In this document: positions 56,216 to 64,000 of the stretch, piece by piece | How positions within the stretch are numbered: position 1 is the first letter of the stretch | Layout: each line of letters begins with the position of its first letter | Origin: Ostreococcus lucimarinus CCE9901 | Taxonomy: Eukaryota > Chlorophyta > Mamiellophyceae > Mamiellales > Bathycoccaceae | Assembly (NCBI RefSeq): GCF_000092065.1 | Contig: NC_009355.1 | Location: 496,001-560,000, forward strand | DNA: 64,000 bases | Reading direction: 5' to 3' | The notes under the pieces: generated by a model | What the model was told of the DNA's origin: nothing | Seen by the model: only the letters and a program-made list of their open reading frames with translations | The model's database searches: none | Program-made: the position numbers and the translations under genes

Positions 56216-57015
56216 ATGAGCGCGCGACAGGTGCGAACGACGCGACGCGGCGCGGCGCGACGCGACGATGTCGCGCGTCGGGCGACGCGACGATGCGACG
56301 GGCCGCGCGCCGTTCGAATCGATTCGATTCGATTTCGATGCGATCGAGCGATGCGTTGGCGTCTAGGGCGACGACGCGAAGCGCGTTCGAGCGCGTCGAG
56401 ACTCGCAGAGCCCCCCCCGCGCGCGATGACGACACGACTGACGCCGAGCGCGTCGAGCGCGCGCGATCGAAGAAACAAACCGCCGAGGACGTGGCGGCGC
56501 AGATGGAGAAACGCGCGGCGGCGCAGGCGAGACTCGCGGCGGCGCAAGCGGCGGCGGCGGCGTCCGCGGCGGCGGCGAAAAAGAAGACCGATGATGGTGG
56601 TCACGCGATCTCCAAGGATGAGCTTCAGGAGCTGCTGAAGGAGTTCGCGCCGGGAGAGAGCTTCGAACCGGAGGTTGAGGAAATGCTGTTGGAGATTACG
56701 GACGACTTCGTCGACAACGTGCTCGAACACGCGGCGCGATTAGCGAGACATCGAGGAAGCGAGGCGGTGGAACCGAAAGATGTGTTGTTACATCTCGAGC
56801 GGCAGTGGGATATGCACATTCCCGGGTACGGTGGTGAAGAGGTGCCAAAGTATACGGAGAAGCAAAGCGTGGAGACGCACTCGAGACGACTGGCGGCGGT
56901 GCGACGGTCGGTAGCCGCGGCCACGGCGGCGCAAAACGAGCAACGCAAGCAAGCTCGACTCGCAGCCGATCGTGCGACGAAAGGAAAAGGAGATATGGGC
57001 GCGGAAGACGCATAG
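56216..57015 (+). CDS. TAF12: TFIID subunit TAF12 (histone fold), probably two exons
   Basis: The histone fold is plain at the C-terminal side: HAISKDELQELLKEFAPGES, VEEMLLEITDDFVDNVLEH, RGSEAVEPKDVLLHLERQWD, ending HIPGYG. The 5' end is uncertain. The model given joins exon 1 56216-56230 (MSARQ, donor GTGCGA) to exon 2 beginning at 56473 or, with a stronger CAG acceptor, 56503; an ACTGAC lies at 56436. Without splicing, ATG 56293 or 56503 would serve and the extra residues are Arg-rich, intron-like. TAF12 pairs with TAF4 in TFIID and also serves in SAGA. Confidence 0.8.
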
Positions 57016-57082
57016 AAATGTTTTAGTAATCTTCACTTAATTAGTCATACATCATCAAAAGCCGCATCTGTGCGCGCTTCCT

Positions 57083-57675
57083 CTACACCTCATCCTCGTT
57101 GAGCAGCATATTCGGAATCCCTTTATTAATGGGAAACTTTCTCCCGCTCTCCGGGCACACCAACGTGCCTTCCTCCACGTGCACCTCTAAAAGCGCGTGA
57201 TGAAACGTTCTCAAAAACTCCTCGTCGCTCGCCGCGTCGTCGGGAATCTCGCTCGGTAGTCCCTCAAGCCCGATCTCCTTCGCCGCATTCACAAACGCAC
57301 TCCACTCCATCTTCGGCAGCATGTGCGTCAAGAATTCGGCGTTAAAGTCCACTTCGACCTCGCGCGTTTCCTTCGGGACAATCTTCAGCGGGAACCCGTT
57401 CACCACGCCCTGCGCGCGCCCGGTCCAGTCGACCTCGTTCGTCAGTCGCGCGTCACGCTCGCGCGCGGCATCACCACGTCCGACTCGTTCGCGTTTCGCA
57501 TCGCGCGCGTCGTCGTCGTCGTCGTCGCTGCCGCCGTCGTCGTCGCGCATCACCGCCGCCGGCGCAACTTTCGTCGCCGCTCGCGCATCGCGCCGCGTCG
57601 CGCTCGCGCCATCGCGCGTCGCATCGCGCGCACCTTGGCGTTACACGCCAGCATGTTGTGCGCCAGCAGCCGCAT
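57083..57675 (-). CDS. TRM112: TRM112 methyltransferase partner, two exons
   Basis: Spliced model: exon 1 57634-57675 (MRLLAHNMLACNAK), intron 57410-57633 (224 nt, AAG|GTGCGC, ACTGAC about 35 nt before CAG), exon 2 57083-57409; 122 aa. Exon 2 starts GVVNGFPLKI, exactly continuing the family's opening M-K/R-L-L-T-H-N-x-L. Later motifs match closely: LPKMEWSAFVNAA, EEFLRTFHHALLEVHVEEG, VCPESGRKFPINKGIPNML. TRM112 activates several SAM methyltransferases, including those of tRNA, rRNA and eRF1. Without the intron the gene would lack its conserved N-terminus. Confidence 0.93.
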
Positions 57676-57750
57676 CGCGCGCGCGTCGTCGTCGTCGTCG
57701 TCGAACCGTCGCGCTCTGCTGTCTCGTCACTCGCGCGCGCGCGATCGACC

Positions 57751-60606
57751 ATGGTCACCGCGCTCGCGCCTCGCGACCGCGCGCGCGCGCCAGACGTGGA
57801 CGTCGACGAAGCGCGCGCGATAGCGAGCGATCGCGCGGACGCGGAGACGCTCACCGAGGGCGAACGCGTGGCGATCGTCCCGAAGGAATGGTTTGAAGCC
57901 TTCGCGCGGTCGTTCGCGGGCGCGACGTCGATGAAACGCGTGGACGGAGGCGAAGAGGGCGAGAGTGCGGTCGGGGCGATCGATACGCGCGAGTTGTTGC
58001 TCGCGACGGCGTCGACGACGGCGGTGCGGGCGGATGACGACGACGACGCGCGCGACGAGGCTATCCTGAAACCGGCGCTCGCCGAGGGCGTGGACTTTGA
58101 AATCGTGCGCGAGCGAGCGATGGTGAAGCTTGAGGGGTGGTACGGACACGTGGAAGGGTCGAGATCGATTTATAGGACGTGCGTGCGACGGGGGAGTGGG
58201 ATATACGTCGATGTGTATGGATTGGGGTTGGTGGCGAAATTCGGCGACGAGGAGCGAGCGGTGGAGGTGCGAAGGGAGAGCGCGGCGAGTGAGCTCGTGC
58301 GTGTGGTGAAGAAGGCGTTTGCGGCGCTAAAGGACGTGGATGATGCTGATGTGCGCGTGGCAGATTACTTGTACGGTAATCGAGGCGAAGTGCTGACGAG
58401 AAACCCGAGGAAGTTGTTGGAAGAATTTCACCTGTTGCCGGGACAGGAGGTTCTAGTGGAGACGAAATCCGCTGGCGGTTCGTGGAACGAAGACGAGGAT
58501 TCGGTCATAGCGTTGCCGGGAACGAGCGAAGATGAAGTTATGGAAGACACGACTTTTGGATGCGATGTGAGTTTGACGCCAAAGAACGACGTGACGACTT
58601 GCGCTGAGGAGGCAAAAGTAGGAACGAGGGGCAAAGCCGGACTGAGCAATCTCGGGAATACGTGCTTTATGAATAGCGCATTGCAGTGTCTCAGTCACTC
58701 TTCGCTTTTGACGGATTACTTTCTGTCCGATAAATACGAAGTGGACATTAATACGGACAATCCCATCGGTATGGGCGGGGAGCTGGCGAAGGAGTACGCG
58801 AATTTGATAGGCGCACTTTGGCGGGACGGCGCGCTCACGGTCACGCCGCGCAAGTTCAAGTCTTCCTTGGCTCGTTTCGCGCCTCAGTTCAGTGGATATA
58901 TGCAACAAGATGCACAAGAGCTGTTGGCGTTTTTACTAGATGGCTTGCACGAAGATTTAAATCGCGTCAAGAACAAACCGTACGCCACAGAGCGAGACGC
59001 GGAGGGAAGAAGCGACGAGGACGTTGCAAACGAATCTTGGGAAGCACACACGGCTCGCAACAATTCTTGCATCGTCGATACTTTTCAGGGTCAGTATCGA
59101 TCGAAGTTGGTTTGCCCGTCATGCAGCAACAAATCGGTCAAGTTCGATCCGTTCATGTACCTTTCCATTCCGGTCCCGTCGGCTCGTGAGCGCATGATTA
59201 AAGTCACACTCGTATCGTACGGCGACGAACTTTCTGCAATCACGTACGGTTTGAAACTGCCTAAGAATGGTGAGATTGCCATGTTACTTAGTGCTCTATG
59301 CGAAGCCGCTGATATCGATACGATGGACGAACGTGTGGTACTTTGCGAAGTGTACAATCATCGAATGGAAAAGACTCTTTCGAACATGTCCTACTCACTC
59401 ACAGACATCAGAGAACGCGACGTGATATACGCGCACCGCTTACCGGCGATAAAAGACAACGACAACGTGGAAACAGTCGACACCGTTCTTGTGCACAGAA
59501 AAGAGTTGAATCAAAACAAGACGCCGTATTCGCACGTTAGCTCCGTGGCGGCGACGACGATGGTCCGATTTGGCTTTCCGTGGATCGTTCCAGTGAGCGT
59601 GCCAAAAGGCACGAAGGCTGGTCCCGACCACGCGAGATTCGTAGAGAAGGAGGTGGAAAAGTTTAGCGCAAAGTTTGCACACACAAATTCGATGGAGAAA
59701 TCGTGTTCGCCTACCACGAGCGGCGATACAGAAGGAAGTGCGTCTCGACGCGCCGTCGCAGAAAAGGACTCTCGACTCTTCAAAATGAAGTACACGAATA
59801 AGAGCGCCTCGGCATCGTTCCACGAGTATGGTTCAACGACCGCATCGACGTCGGACTCGCACGAAATGCAGTACACCATCGCCTCCTCCATGCATTGCGT
59901 TGCGATAGACTGGTCTTCGAAGGCTCTGAGCCAGTTCTTTGACGAAGAATTGTTGGAGCGTGAAATCGAGGAGCACCCAAGCGTGACGGAGAACGCGATT
60001 GAGAACAGCGGGACTCAAGGCACACCACTAGCGTCGTGCATCGAGTCTTTCATTCAAGAAGAGCCGCTCGGTAAGGATGACATGTGGTATTGCAAGCAGT
60101 GCAAGGACCACGTCCAGGCGATGAAAAAGCTCGATTTGTGGCGCATGCCGCCGATTCTCGTCATGCACCTCAAGCGTTTCAGCTACAGTCGAACGTGGCG
60201 AGATAAGATCGATACGTTGATTGATTTTCCACTCAACACGCTTGACATGACGCCTTACGTACTCCCGAACGCTTCCAGTGGGCCGGCGCCGATTTATGAC
60301 TTGTACGCGGTGGTGAACCACTTTGGCGGCATGGGCGGCGGTCATTACACCGCGTACACGAGACACGCCGAGGAGGGCACGTGGCACTTGTACGACGATA
60401 GTCGTTGTACCGCAGTAGACGTCGGTGCGGCGCTGAACAACAGCGCGGCTTACGTCTTGTTCTACAAGCGCCGCGACGTCCCGATGCGCCAAGCCATGTC
60501 TCGCGCCGGCTCGCTGTGCAACATGGCCGCCATGGACAGCGTCGCGAACACGCGTACCCCATGCGACGACGACGACGACGAACCTAGAGAAATGGAACTC
60601 AACTAG
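57751..60606 (+). CDS. Ubiquitin-specific protease with DUSP domain (USP4/15, plant UBP5-like)
   Basis: 951 aa from ATG 57751. A DUSP-type domain occupies about 35-150 (VAIVPKEWFEAFARSF... GVDFEIVRERAMVKLEGWYG). The catalytic core begins near 305: GLSNLGNTCFMNSALQCL (Cys box), FAPQFSGYMQQDAQELLAFL, zinc-ribbon pairs LVCPSCSNK and WYCKQCKDH, and the His box VVNHFGGMGGGHYTAYTRH with DDSRC. Between the two halves is a long charged insert, as in USP4/11/15 and plant UBP5/8-11. It removes ubiquitin from proteins. It is divergent from TRM112 with 75 bp between ATGs. Confidence 0.92.
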   Translation: MVTALAPRDRARAPDVDVDEARAIASDRADAETLTEGERVAIVPKEWFEAFARSFAGATSMKRVDGGEEGESAVGAIDTRELLLATASTTAVRADDDDDARDEAILKPALAEGVDFEIVRERAMVKLEGWYGHVEGSRSIYRTCVRRGSGIYVDVYGLGLVAKFGDEERAVEVRRESAASELVRVVKKAFAALKDVDDADVRVADYLYGNRGEVLTRNPRKLLEEFHLLPGQEVLVETKSAGGSWNEDEDSVIALPGTSEDEVMEDTTFGCDVSLTPKNDVTTCAEEAKVGTRGKAGLSNLGNTCFMNSALQCLSHSSLLTDYFLSDKYEVDINTDNPIGMGGELAKEYANLIGALWRDGALTVTPRKFKSSLARFAPQFSGYMQQDAQELLAFLLDGLHEDLNRVKNKPYATERDAEGRSDEDVANESWEAHTARNNSCIVDTFQGQYRSKLVCPSCSNKSVKFDPFMYLSIPVPSARERMIKVTLVSYGDELSAITYGLKLPKNGEIAMLLSALCEAADIDTMDERVVLCEVYNHRMEKTLSNMSYSLTDIRERDVIYAHRLPAIKDNDNVETVDTVLVHRKELNQNKTPYSHVSSVAATTMVRFGFPWIVPVSVPKGTKAGPDHARFVEKEVEKFSAKFAHTNSMEKSCSPTTSGDTEGSASRRAVAEKDSRLFKMKYTNKSASASFHEYGSTTASTSDSHEMQYTIASSMHCVAIDWSSKALSQFFDEELLEREIEEHPSVTENAIENSGTQGTPLASCIESFIQEEPLGKDDMWYCKQCKDHVQAMKKLDLWRMPPILVMHLKRFSYSRTWRDKIDTLIDFPLNTLDMTPYVLPNASSGPAPIYDLYAVVNHFGGMGGGHYTAYTRHAEEGTWHLYDDSRCTAVDVGAALNNSAAYVLFYKRRDVPMRQAMSRAGSLCNMAAMDSVANTRTPCDDDDDEPREMELN

Positions 60607-60704
60607 AACGTAATACCTTTTGAAGCCAAAGTAATAGCTCGCCAAAGCCGCCGCCGCTCGAGCCGTCGCGCGTCGTCGTCGCGTCACTCGCGACCTCGCG
60701 CGCG

Positions 60705-61925
60705 ATGTCCGTCGTCGTCGACGACGACGGCGACGCTCCGGCGCCATCGCCACTAAAATTTCGAATCATCGCCACGGACGGTCGCGCTCGCGCGACGTCG
60801 CTGACGCTTCCGCATCACGAATGTTTCACGCCGATGTTCATGCCCGTCGGTACGCAAGGCTCGGTGAAAGGCTTGACGAGCGCGCAGCTGGAGGCGATCG
60901 AGTGCCAGGTGATTCTCGGGAACACGTATCACTTGGGAAATCGCCCCGGGGCGGACGTGCTCGCCAAAGCCGGCGGTCTGCACGGGTTCATGAACTGGCG
61001 TCGAGCGATGCTCACCGACAGCGGCGGGTTCCAGATGGTGTCGCTGCTTGATTTAGCGGATATCACCGAGGAAGGGGTGACGTTTCAAAGCCCGACCGAT
61101 GGGAAACAGATGTTACTCACGCCCGAGCGAAGTATTCACATACAGAACGATATAGGGGCGGATATCATCATGGCGTTGGACGACGTGGTGTCGAGCGTGA
61201 CGGCGGACCGAGCGAGGTTCGAGGAGGCAACGCATAGAACGACGCGGTGGATAGATAGATGCATCGCGGCGCACAAGCGACCGCACGAACAGTGCTTGTT
61301 CGGCATCGTGCAGGGGGGGTTAGACTTAGATTTGAGAGATGTATCGCTGGAAGGGTTGTTGGCGCGCGGCGACGCGTTGCCGGGCATGGCGGTGGGCGGT
61401 TTAGCTGGCGGCGAGTCCAAGGAAGATTTCGTGCGCGTCGTGTCGCACTGCACGGCGAAGTTACCCGATCACAAACCAAGATACGTCATGGGCGTGGGCT
61501 ATCCGTTGGATTTAGTGTTGTGCACCGCGCTCGGGGCGGACATGTACGACTGCGTGTACCCGTCGCGCACGGCGCGATTCGGCACGGCGCTCGTGCCCGA
61601 GGGCGTTCTTCGACTGAAGAGCTCCGCTCTCGAACACGACCACCGGCCTATCGACGAAACGTGCGACTGTTTGACGTGCAAAACGTACACGCGCGCGCAA
61701 ATGCACGCCATCGCGACGAAGGAGCCTCGCGCGGCGCAGTTGCTCACGATTCACAACTTGCGCTATCAAATGCGTCTCTGCGCCGCGATGCACCACGCCA
61801 TCGTCGAGCAACGTTTCGCCGATTTCGTTCGAGATTTCATCGAGAAGCAGTATCCCGACGACACCGCCCCACCGTGGGTGCGTCAAGCGTTGGAGTACGC
61901 CGGAATTACCCTTCGCGTCGCGTGA
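60705..61925 (+). CDS. QTRT1: Queuine tRNA-ribosyltransferase catalytic subunit
   Basis: 406 aa. Signatures: TPMFMPVGTQGSVKGLT, LGNTYHLGNRPGADVL, MLTDSGGFQMVSL with the active-site Asp, GIVQGGLDLDLR, YVMGVGYPLDLV, and DCVYPSRTARFGTAL with the nucleophile Asp. The zinc site C-D-C-L-T-C plus a downstream His (TIHNL) is intact. The enzyme swaps guanine 34 for queuine in tRNAs decoding Asn, Asp, His and Tyr; eukaryotes must obtain queuine from outside. In a free-living alga this implies scavenging from bacteria. Confidence 0.95.
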   Translation: MSVVVDDDGDAPAPSPLKFRIIATDGRARATSLTLPHHECFTPMFMPVGTQGSVKGLTSAQLEAIECQVILGNTYHLGNRPGADVLAKAGGLHGFMNWRRAMLTDSGGFQMVSLLDLADITEEGVTFQSPTDGKQMLLTPERSIHIQNDIGADIIMALDDVVSSVTADRARFEEATHRTTRWIDRCIAAHKRPHEQCLFGIVQGGLDLDLRDVSLEGLLARGDALPGMAVGGLAGGESKEDFVRVVSHCTAKLPDHKPRYVMGVGYPLDLVLCTALGADMYDCVYPSRTARFGTALVPEGVLRLKSSALEHDHRPIDETCDCLTCKTYTRAQMHAIATKEPRAAQLLTIHNLRYQMRLCAAMHHAIVEQRFADFVRDFIEKQYPDDTAPPWVRQALEYAGITLRVA

Positions 61926-62010
61926 CGCCTTGTAGCGCGCACCTTTGCCCGTCGTCAGAGCGTCGCCTTTGCTCCCGCACACGTCGCCTCGCGTCGTCGT
62001 CTCGCCACGC

Positions 62011-62502
62011 ATGGGCGCCGCGAAATCGAAATCAGCGTCCATCGTGAACGCGTCGAAACCCGCGCGCGCGCTCCCTCGTCCCGGCGCGACGCCCATCGCG
62101 CCGTACGTCCCGCCCGACACTTTCGTCCAGGCGTCCCCGGTCGACGACGCGCGAGCCGACGACACCGCGCTGCGCGAGATGATGTCCAAGCTCGTCGTGC
62201 GCACCACCGATGTCTCCGCGGAGGACTACGGCTACGCCCCGTCGCCAGCGAGCGCGGTGAAGCGAAGGGAACCGCCGGGGACGGAGGCGCTGCTGAAGCC
62301 GCGCGACGTCGCCGAAGCGCTCGAGCGACACCGCGCGAGCGCGTTCTCAGACGCGATCGTGGAAGAGATCGCGCGAGAACGACGCGGAAAGTTAGATTCA
62401 AAAGTGCTGGGGCTGATGATGAAGCACGTGCGCGCGCACGCGTACGCGGAGGAGGAGGACGAGCGGCGGCCGGGCGGGACGCTGCGCGTCGGGAGATGGT
62501 AG
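62011..62502 (+). CDS. Small protein with possible N-myristoylation, unassigned
   Basis: 163 aa from ATG 62011. It starts MGAAKSKSASIVNASK, a good N-myristoylation pattern (Gly2, small residues at 5-6, Lys/Ser following). The middle is Pro/Ala-rich. The C-terminal half is helical: ALREMMSKLVVRTTDVSAED and PRDVAEALERHRASAFSDAI, ending RRPGGTLRVGRW. The end vaguely recalls the complex I assembly factor NDUFAF4/UPF0240, also myristoylated in animals, but the resemblance is weak. It lies in tandem with QTRT1 and the enoyl-CoA isomerase. Confidence 0.6.
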   Translation: MGAAKSKSASIVNASKPARALPRPGATPIAPYVPPDTFVQASPVDDARADDTALREMMSKLVVRTTDVSAEDYGYAPSPASAVKRREPPGTEALLKPRDVAEALERHRASAFSDAIVEEIARERRGKLDSKVLGLMMKHVRAHAYAEEEDERRPGGTLRVGRW

Positions 62503-62725
62503 CGCGTCGACGCCGTCGGAAACGGCGATGGACGCGCGAGCGATGGTGGAAGAGAAACCGTATTTCGCGTCATCGATCGATGCGTTCGTAGTACTTGTAG
62601 GTAGCATTCATAGTTGTCATCGTTCCTTCGCGCGGCGCGTCGTCGGTTGCCGCCGCCCGCCGAGGCGCTCGCGTCGCGACACACTCGCGCGCGCGATCGG
62701 TCGACGTCCACGGTCCCGCGCTGAG

Positions 62726-63587
62726 ATGACTAAAACGGGCGTGCGCGTAGATCGCGCCGCCGGCGCCGCGCACGCCGTCGTGTGGCTCGAACGCGAGCCC
62801 GTCAACTCGATGACGTTGGAATTCTGGCGCGCGCTCGCGGACGCGCTGACAGCGCTCGAGAACGACGCTACGGTGCGCGCGACGCGCGCGCGAGGCAAAG
62901 ATGGGAAGACTGACGGTGCGCGCTCGCGTCGAACAGGTGCACGGGGTGATTTTCGCCAGCGGGTTGCGACGGTCGGTGTTCACGGCTGGGAACGACATCG
63001 CGGAGCTGTACGCGCCGAAGACGACGTGGAAACGATACCGAGAATTCTGGCTCACGCAGACGACTTTTTTGTCTAGACTGTTGAGCACTAGATTGGCGAC
63101 GGTGTGCGCGATTCGAGGCGCGTGCCCGGCGGGAGGATGCGTCGTGGCGCTGTGTTGCGATTATCGGTTGCAGACGACGAGCGGGTCGCTCGGGCTGAAC
63201 GAAGTCGCGTTGGGTATCGCGGTGCCACAGTATTGGGCCGAGTTGTTTCTGTATCGATGTATCGATCGTGTGAAGGGAGAGAGCTTACTGCAGCGTGGGG
63301 TTTTAGTGCGACCTTTAGAGGCGCAAAGTCTTGGATTAATCGACGAAGTCGTCGGCGAAGGCGCGCTCATGTCGGCGGCGGCGAGCGCCATGGAACGCTA
63401 CTTGAAGCTTCCTTCGAGCGCGCGGGCGACGACTAAGCGGACGATTCGTTCACATTTCAGCGCATCGTGGGCGGCATACGCGGAAGAGGAGGCGAAGGGA
63501 GGATGGAAGATGTTGAATGAGCCGCACATCGTCAAGGCACTCGGGGGGGTATTGATGAAATTGAGCGGTGGGAAAGCAAAGCTGTAG
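62726..63587 (+). CDS. Enoyl-CoA delta-isomerase/hydratase family protein, two exons
   Basis: Spliced model: exon 1 62726-62872 (49 codons), intron 62873-62936 (64 nt, ACG|GTGCGC, ACTGAC, CAG), exon 2 62937-63587; 265 aa. Exon 1 holds VVWLEREPVNSMTLEFWRA and ends LENDAT; exon 2 continues VHGVIFASGLRRSVFTAGND, giving an uninterrupted crotonase fold. Then come AIRGACPAGGCVVALCCDYR and LGLNEVALGIAVPQYWAEL, as in mitochondrial delta3-delta2 isomerase ECI1. It moves double bonds during fatty-acid beta-oxidation. An in-frame upstream ATG (62528) could add an Arg-rich leader. The 64-nt intron is the shortest here. Confidence 0.87.
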
Positions 63588-63689
63588 AAGCGCCTAATGC
63601 AATGCAAGTTTCTAATATCAAATTAAATGTACTGTAAACTGTAACCTCGTAAATCGCATACCGCAAACGCGTGATTAAATTGTGAGTGA

Positions 63690-64000
63690 TTACTTTTTCG
63701 GGGAAGTCGCCTCATCGACGAGGTACACCAACCCGCGGAAGGGGACGCCGTCCGCGTGGTTGGAGAGGTTCACTTCGCACGTGCGGCTAGTGGAGTAGCC
63801 ATCGGTACAACCCTTAGGGAGGTTCATGTAGCCCAAGGCAGAGTCGGTGATTTCGGGGTATCGCATACCGCGATCACCAGCCATACCGCAACACGGGATA
63901 CCGGAGCCGGAGACCTCGTCGGCGCACTTGCTCGCCAACTTCATAAAGGTTTGCTCGACGCCCATCTTCTTCGACGAGCACGGCACGTGCACGGCGATGT
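63690..64000 (-). CDS. FAD-linked/Fe-S oxidase, C-terminal end (D-lactate dehydrogenase-like), partial
   Basis: The C-terminal 103 residues are visible; the gene continues beyond the right edge. Conserved Cys segments include HVPCSSKKMGVEQTFMKLAS, GIPCCGMAGDRGMRYPEI and CTDGYSTSRTCEVNLSNHAD, ending VYLVDEATSPKK. These Cys-rich blocks are the cluster end of FAD-binding, (Fe-S)-containing D-lactate/2-hydroxyacid dehydrogenases. The stop at 63690 is 102 bp from the stop of the convergent enoyl-CoA isomerase; the spacer has TGTAA twice (63633-63645), possibly polyadenylation signals. Confidence 0.8.
   Translation of the reverse strand, partial: IAVHVPCSSKKMGVEQTFMKLASKCADEVSGSGIPCCGMAGDRGMRYPEITDSALGYMNLPKGCTDGYSTSRTCEVNLSNHADGVPFRGLVYLVDEATSPKK

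Noticed and set aside
57083-57675. TRM112 and the enoyl-CoA isomerase look frameshifted
   Set aside because: In both, splicing at the shared intron signature gives complete family-length proteins, so they are intact two-exon genes.

Overview
The window looks like nuclear chromosome sequence from a very compact green picoalga, most likely a Mamiellophyceae/Ostreococcus-type prasinophyte. The evidence is gene content and structure: a chlorophyll b reductase, a plant-type SnRK2 kinase, predicted plastid proteins, a spliceosomal SF3A1, a HIRA-type ubinuclein, TFIID TAF12, an Isu-type scaffold with a mitochondrial presequence, CG-rich promoters, and genes packed tens to a few hundred bases apart on both strands. 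The species call is inference. No rRNA, tRNA, CRISPR array, transposase or virus-like gene was recognised.

Layout. 1-4554, mostly minus strand: partial TPR gene, COMMD6-like gene, TraB-family protein, CDK11/CDKG kinase. 4604-12339: DEAH helicase, CS-TPR protein, SF3A1 (minus), CHIP ubiquitin ligase, V-ATPase c''. 12425-18670, minus: TMX2-like, BSD protein, sucrose-phosphatase-like HAD enzyme, ISCU, DAG lipase. 18980-27215, plus: a giant LysM / membrane segment / coiled-coil / CBM20 protein, a sulfotransferase, a coiled-coil protein. 27244-31551, minus: CS protein, predicted thylakoid-lumen protein, BPA1-like RRM protein, UFL1. 32025-36302, plus: coiled-coil protein, PIG-M, GST. 36425-47490: SnRK2, DUF3825-like protein, NOL, TMEM53-like hydrolase, UBLCP1, SpoU methyltransferase, coiled-coil protein, ubinuclein, a 120-bp repeat array, bromodomain protein. 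47568-64000: SKI2, peptidoglycan-binding-domain protein, LRR protein, 2OG oxygenase, peptidyl-tRNA hydrolase, TAF12, TRM112, USP, QTRT1, a possible N-myristoylated protein, enoyl-CoA isomerase, and the C-terminal end of an FAD/Fe-S oxidase.

Gene structure. Most genes have one exon. Eight genes could be resolved as two-exon models, with a probable ninth (TAF12). In every case one short intron sits near the 5' end of the CDS. Donors are GTGCG[T/C/A], a CTGAC or CTAAC branch-like motif lies a few tens of bases before the acceptor, and the acceptor is usually CAG. These introns explain start codons that would otherwise look missing in COMMD6, ISCU, the LysM-CBM20 protein, BPA1-like, TRM112, the bromodomain protein and the enoyl-CoA isomerase. 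Divergent pairs share promoters as short as 35 bp between start codons. One convergent pair shares a single palindromic TTATAA as both Leu-stop ends.

The genes are mostly housekeeping and do not form one pathway. The most unusual features are the LysM/CBM20 coiled-coil protein with near-identical internal repeats, a plastid-type protein with two peptidoglycan-binding repeats, the repeat array between two chromatin genes, and the 2-bp gap between the COMMD6-like and TPR genes.
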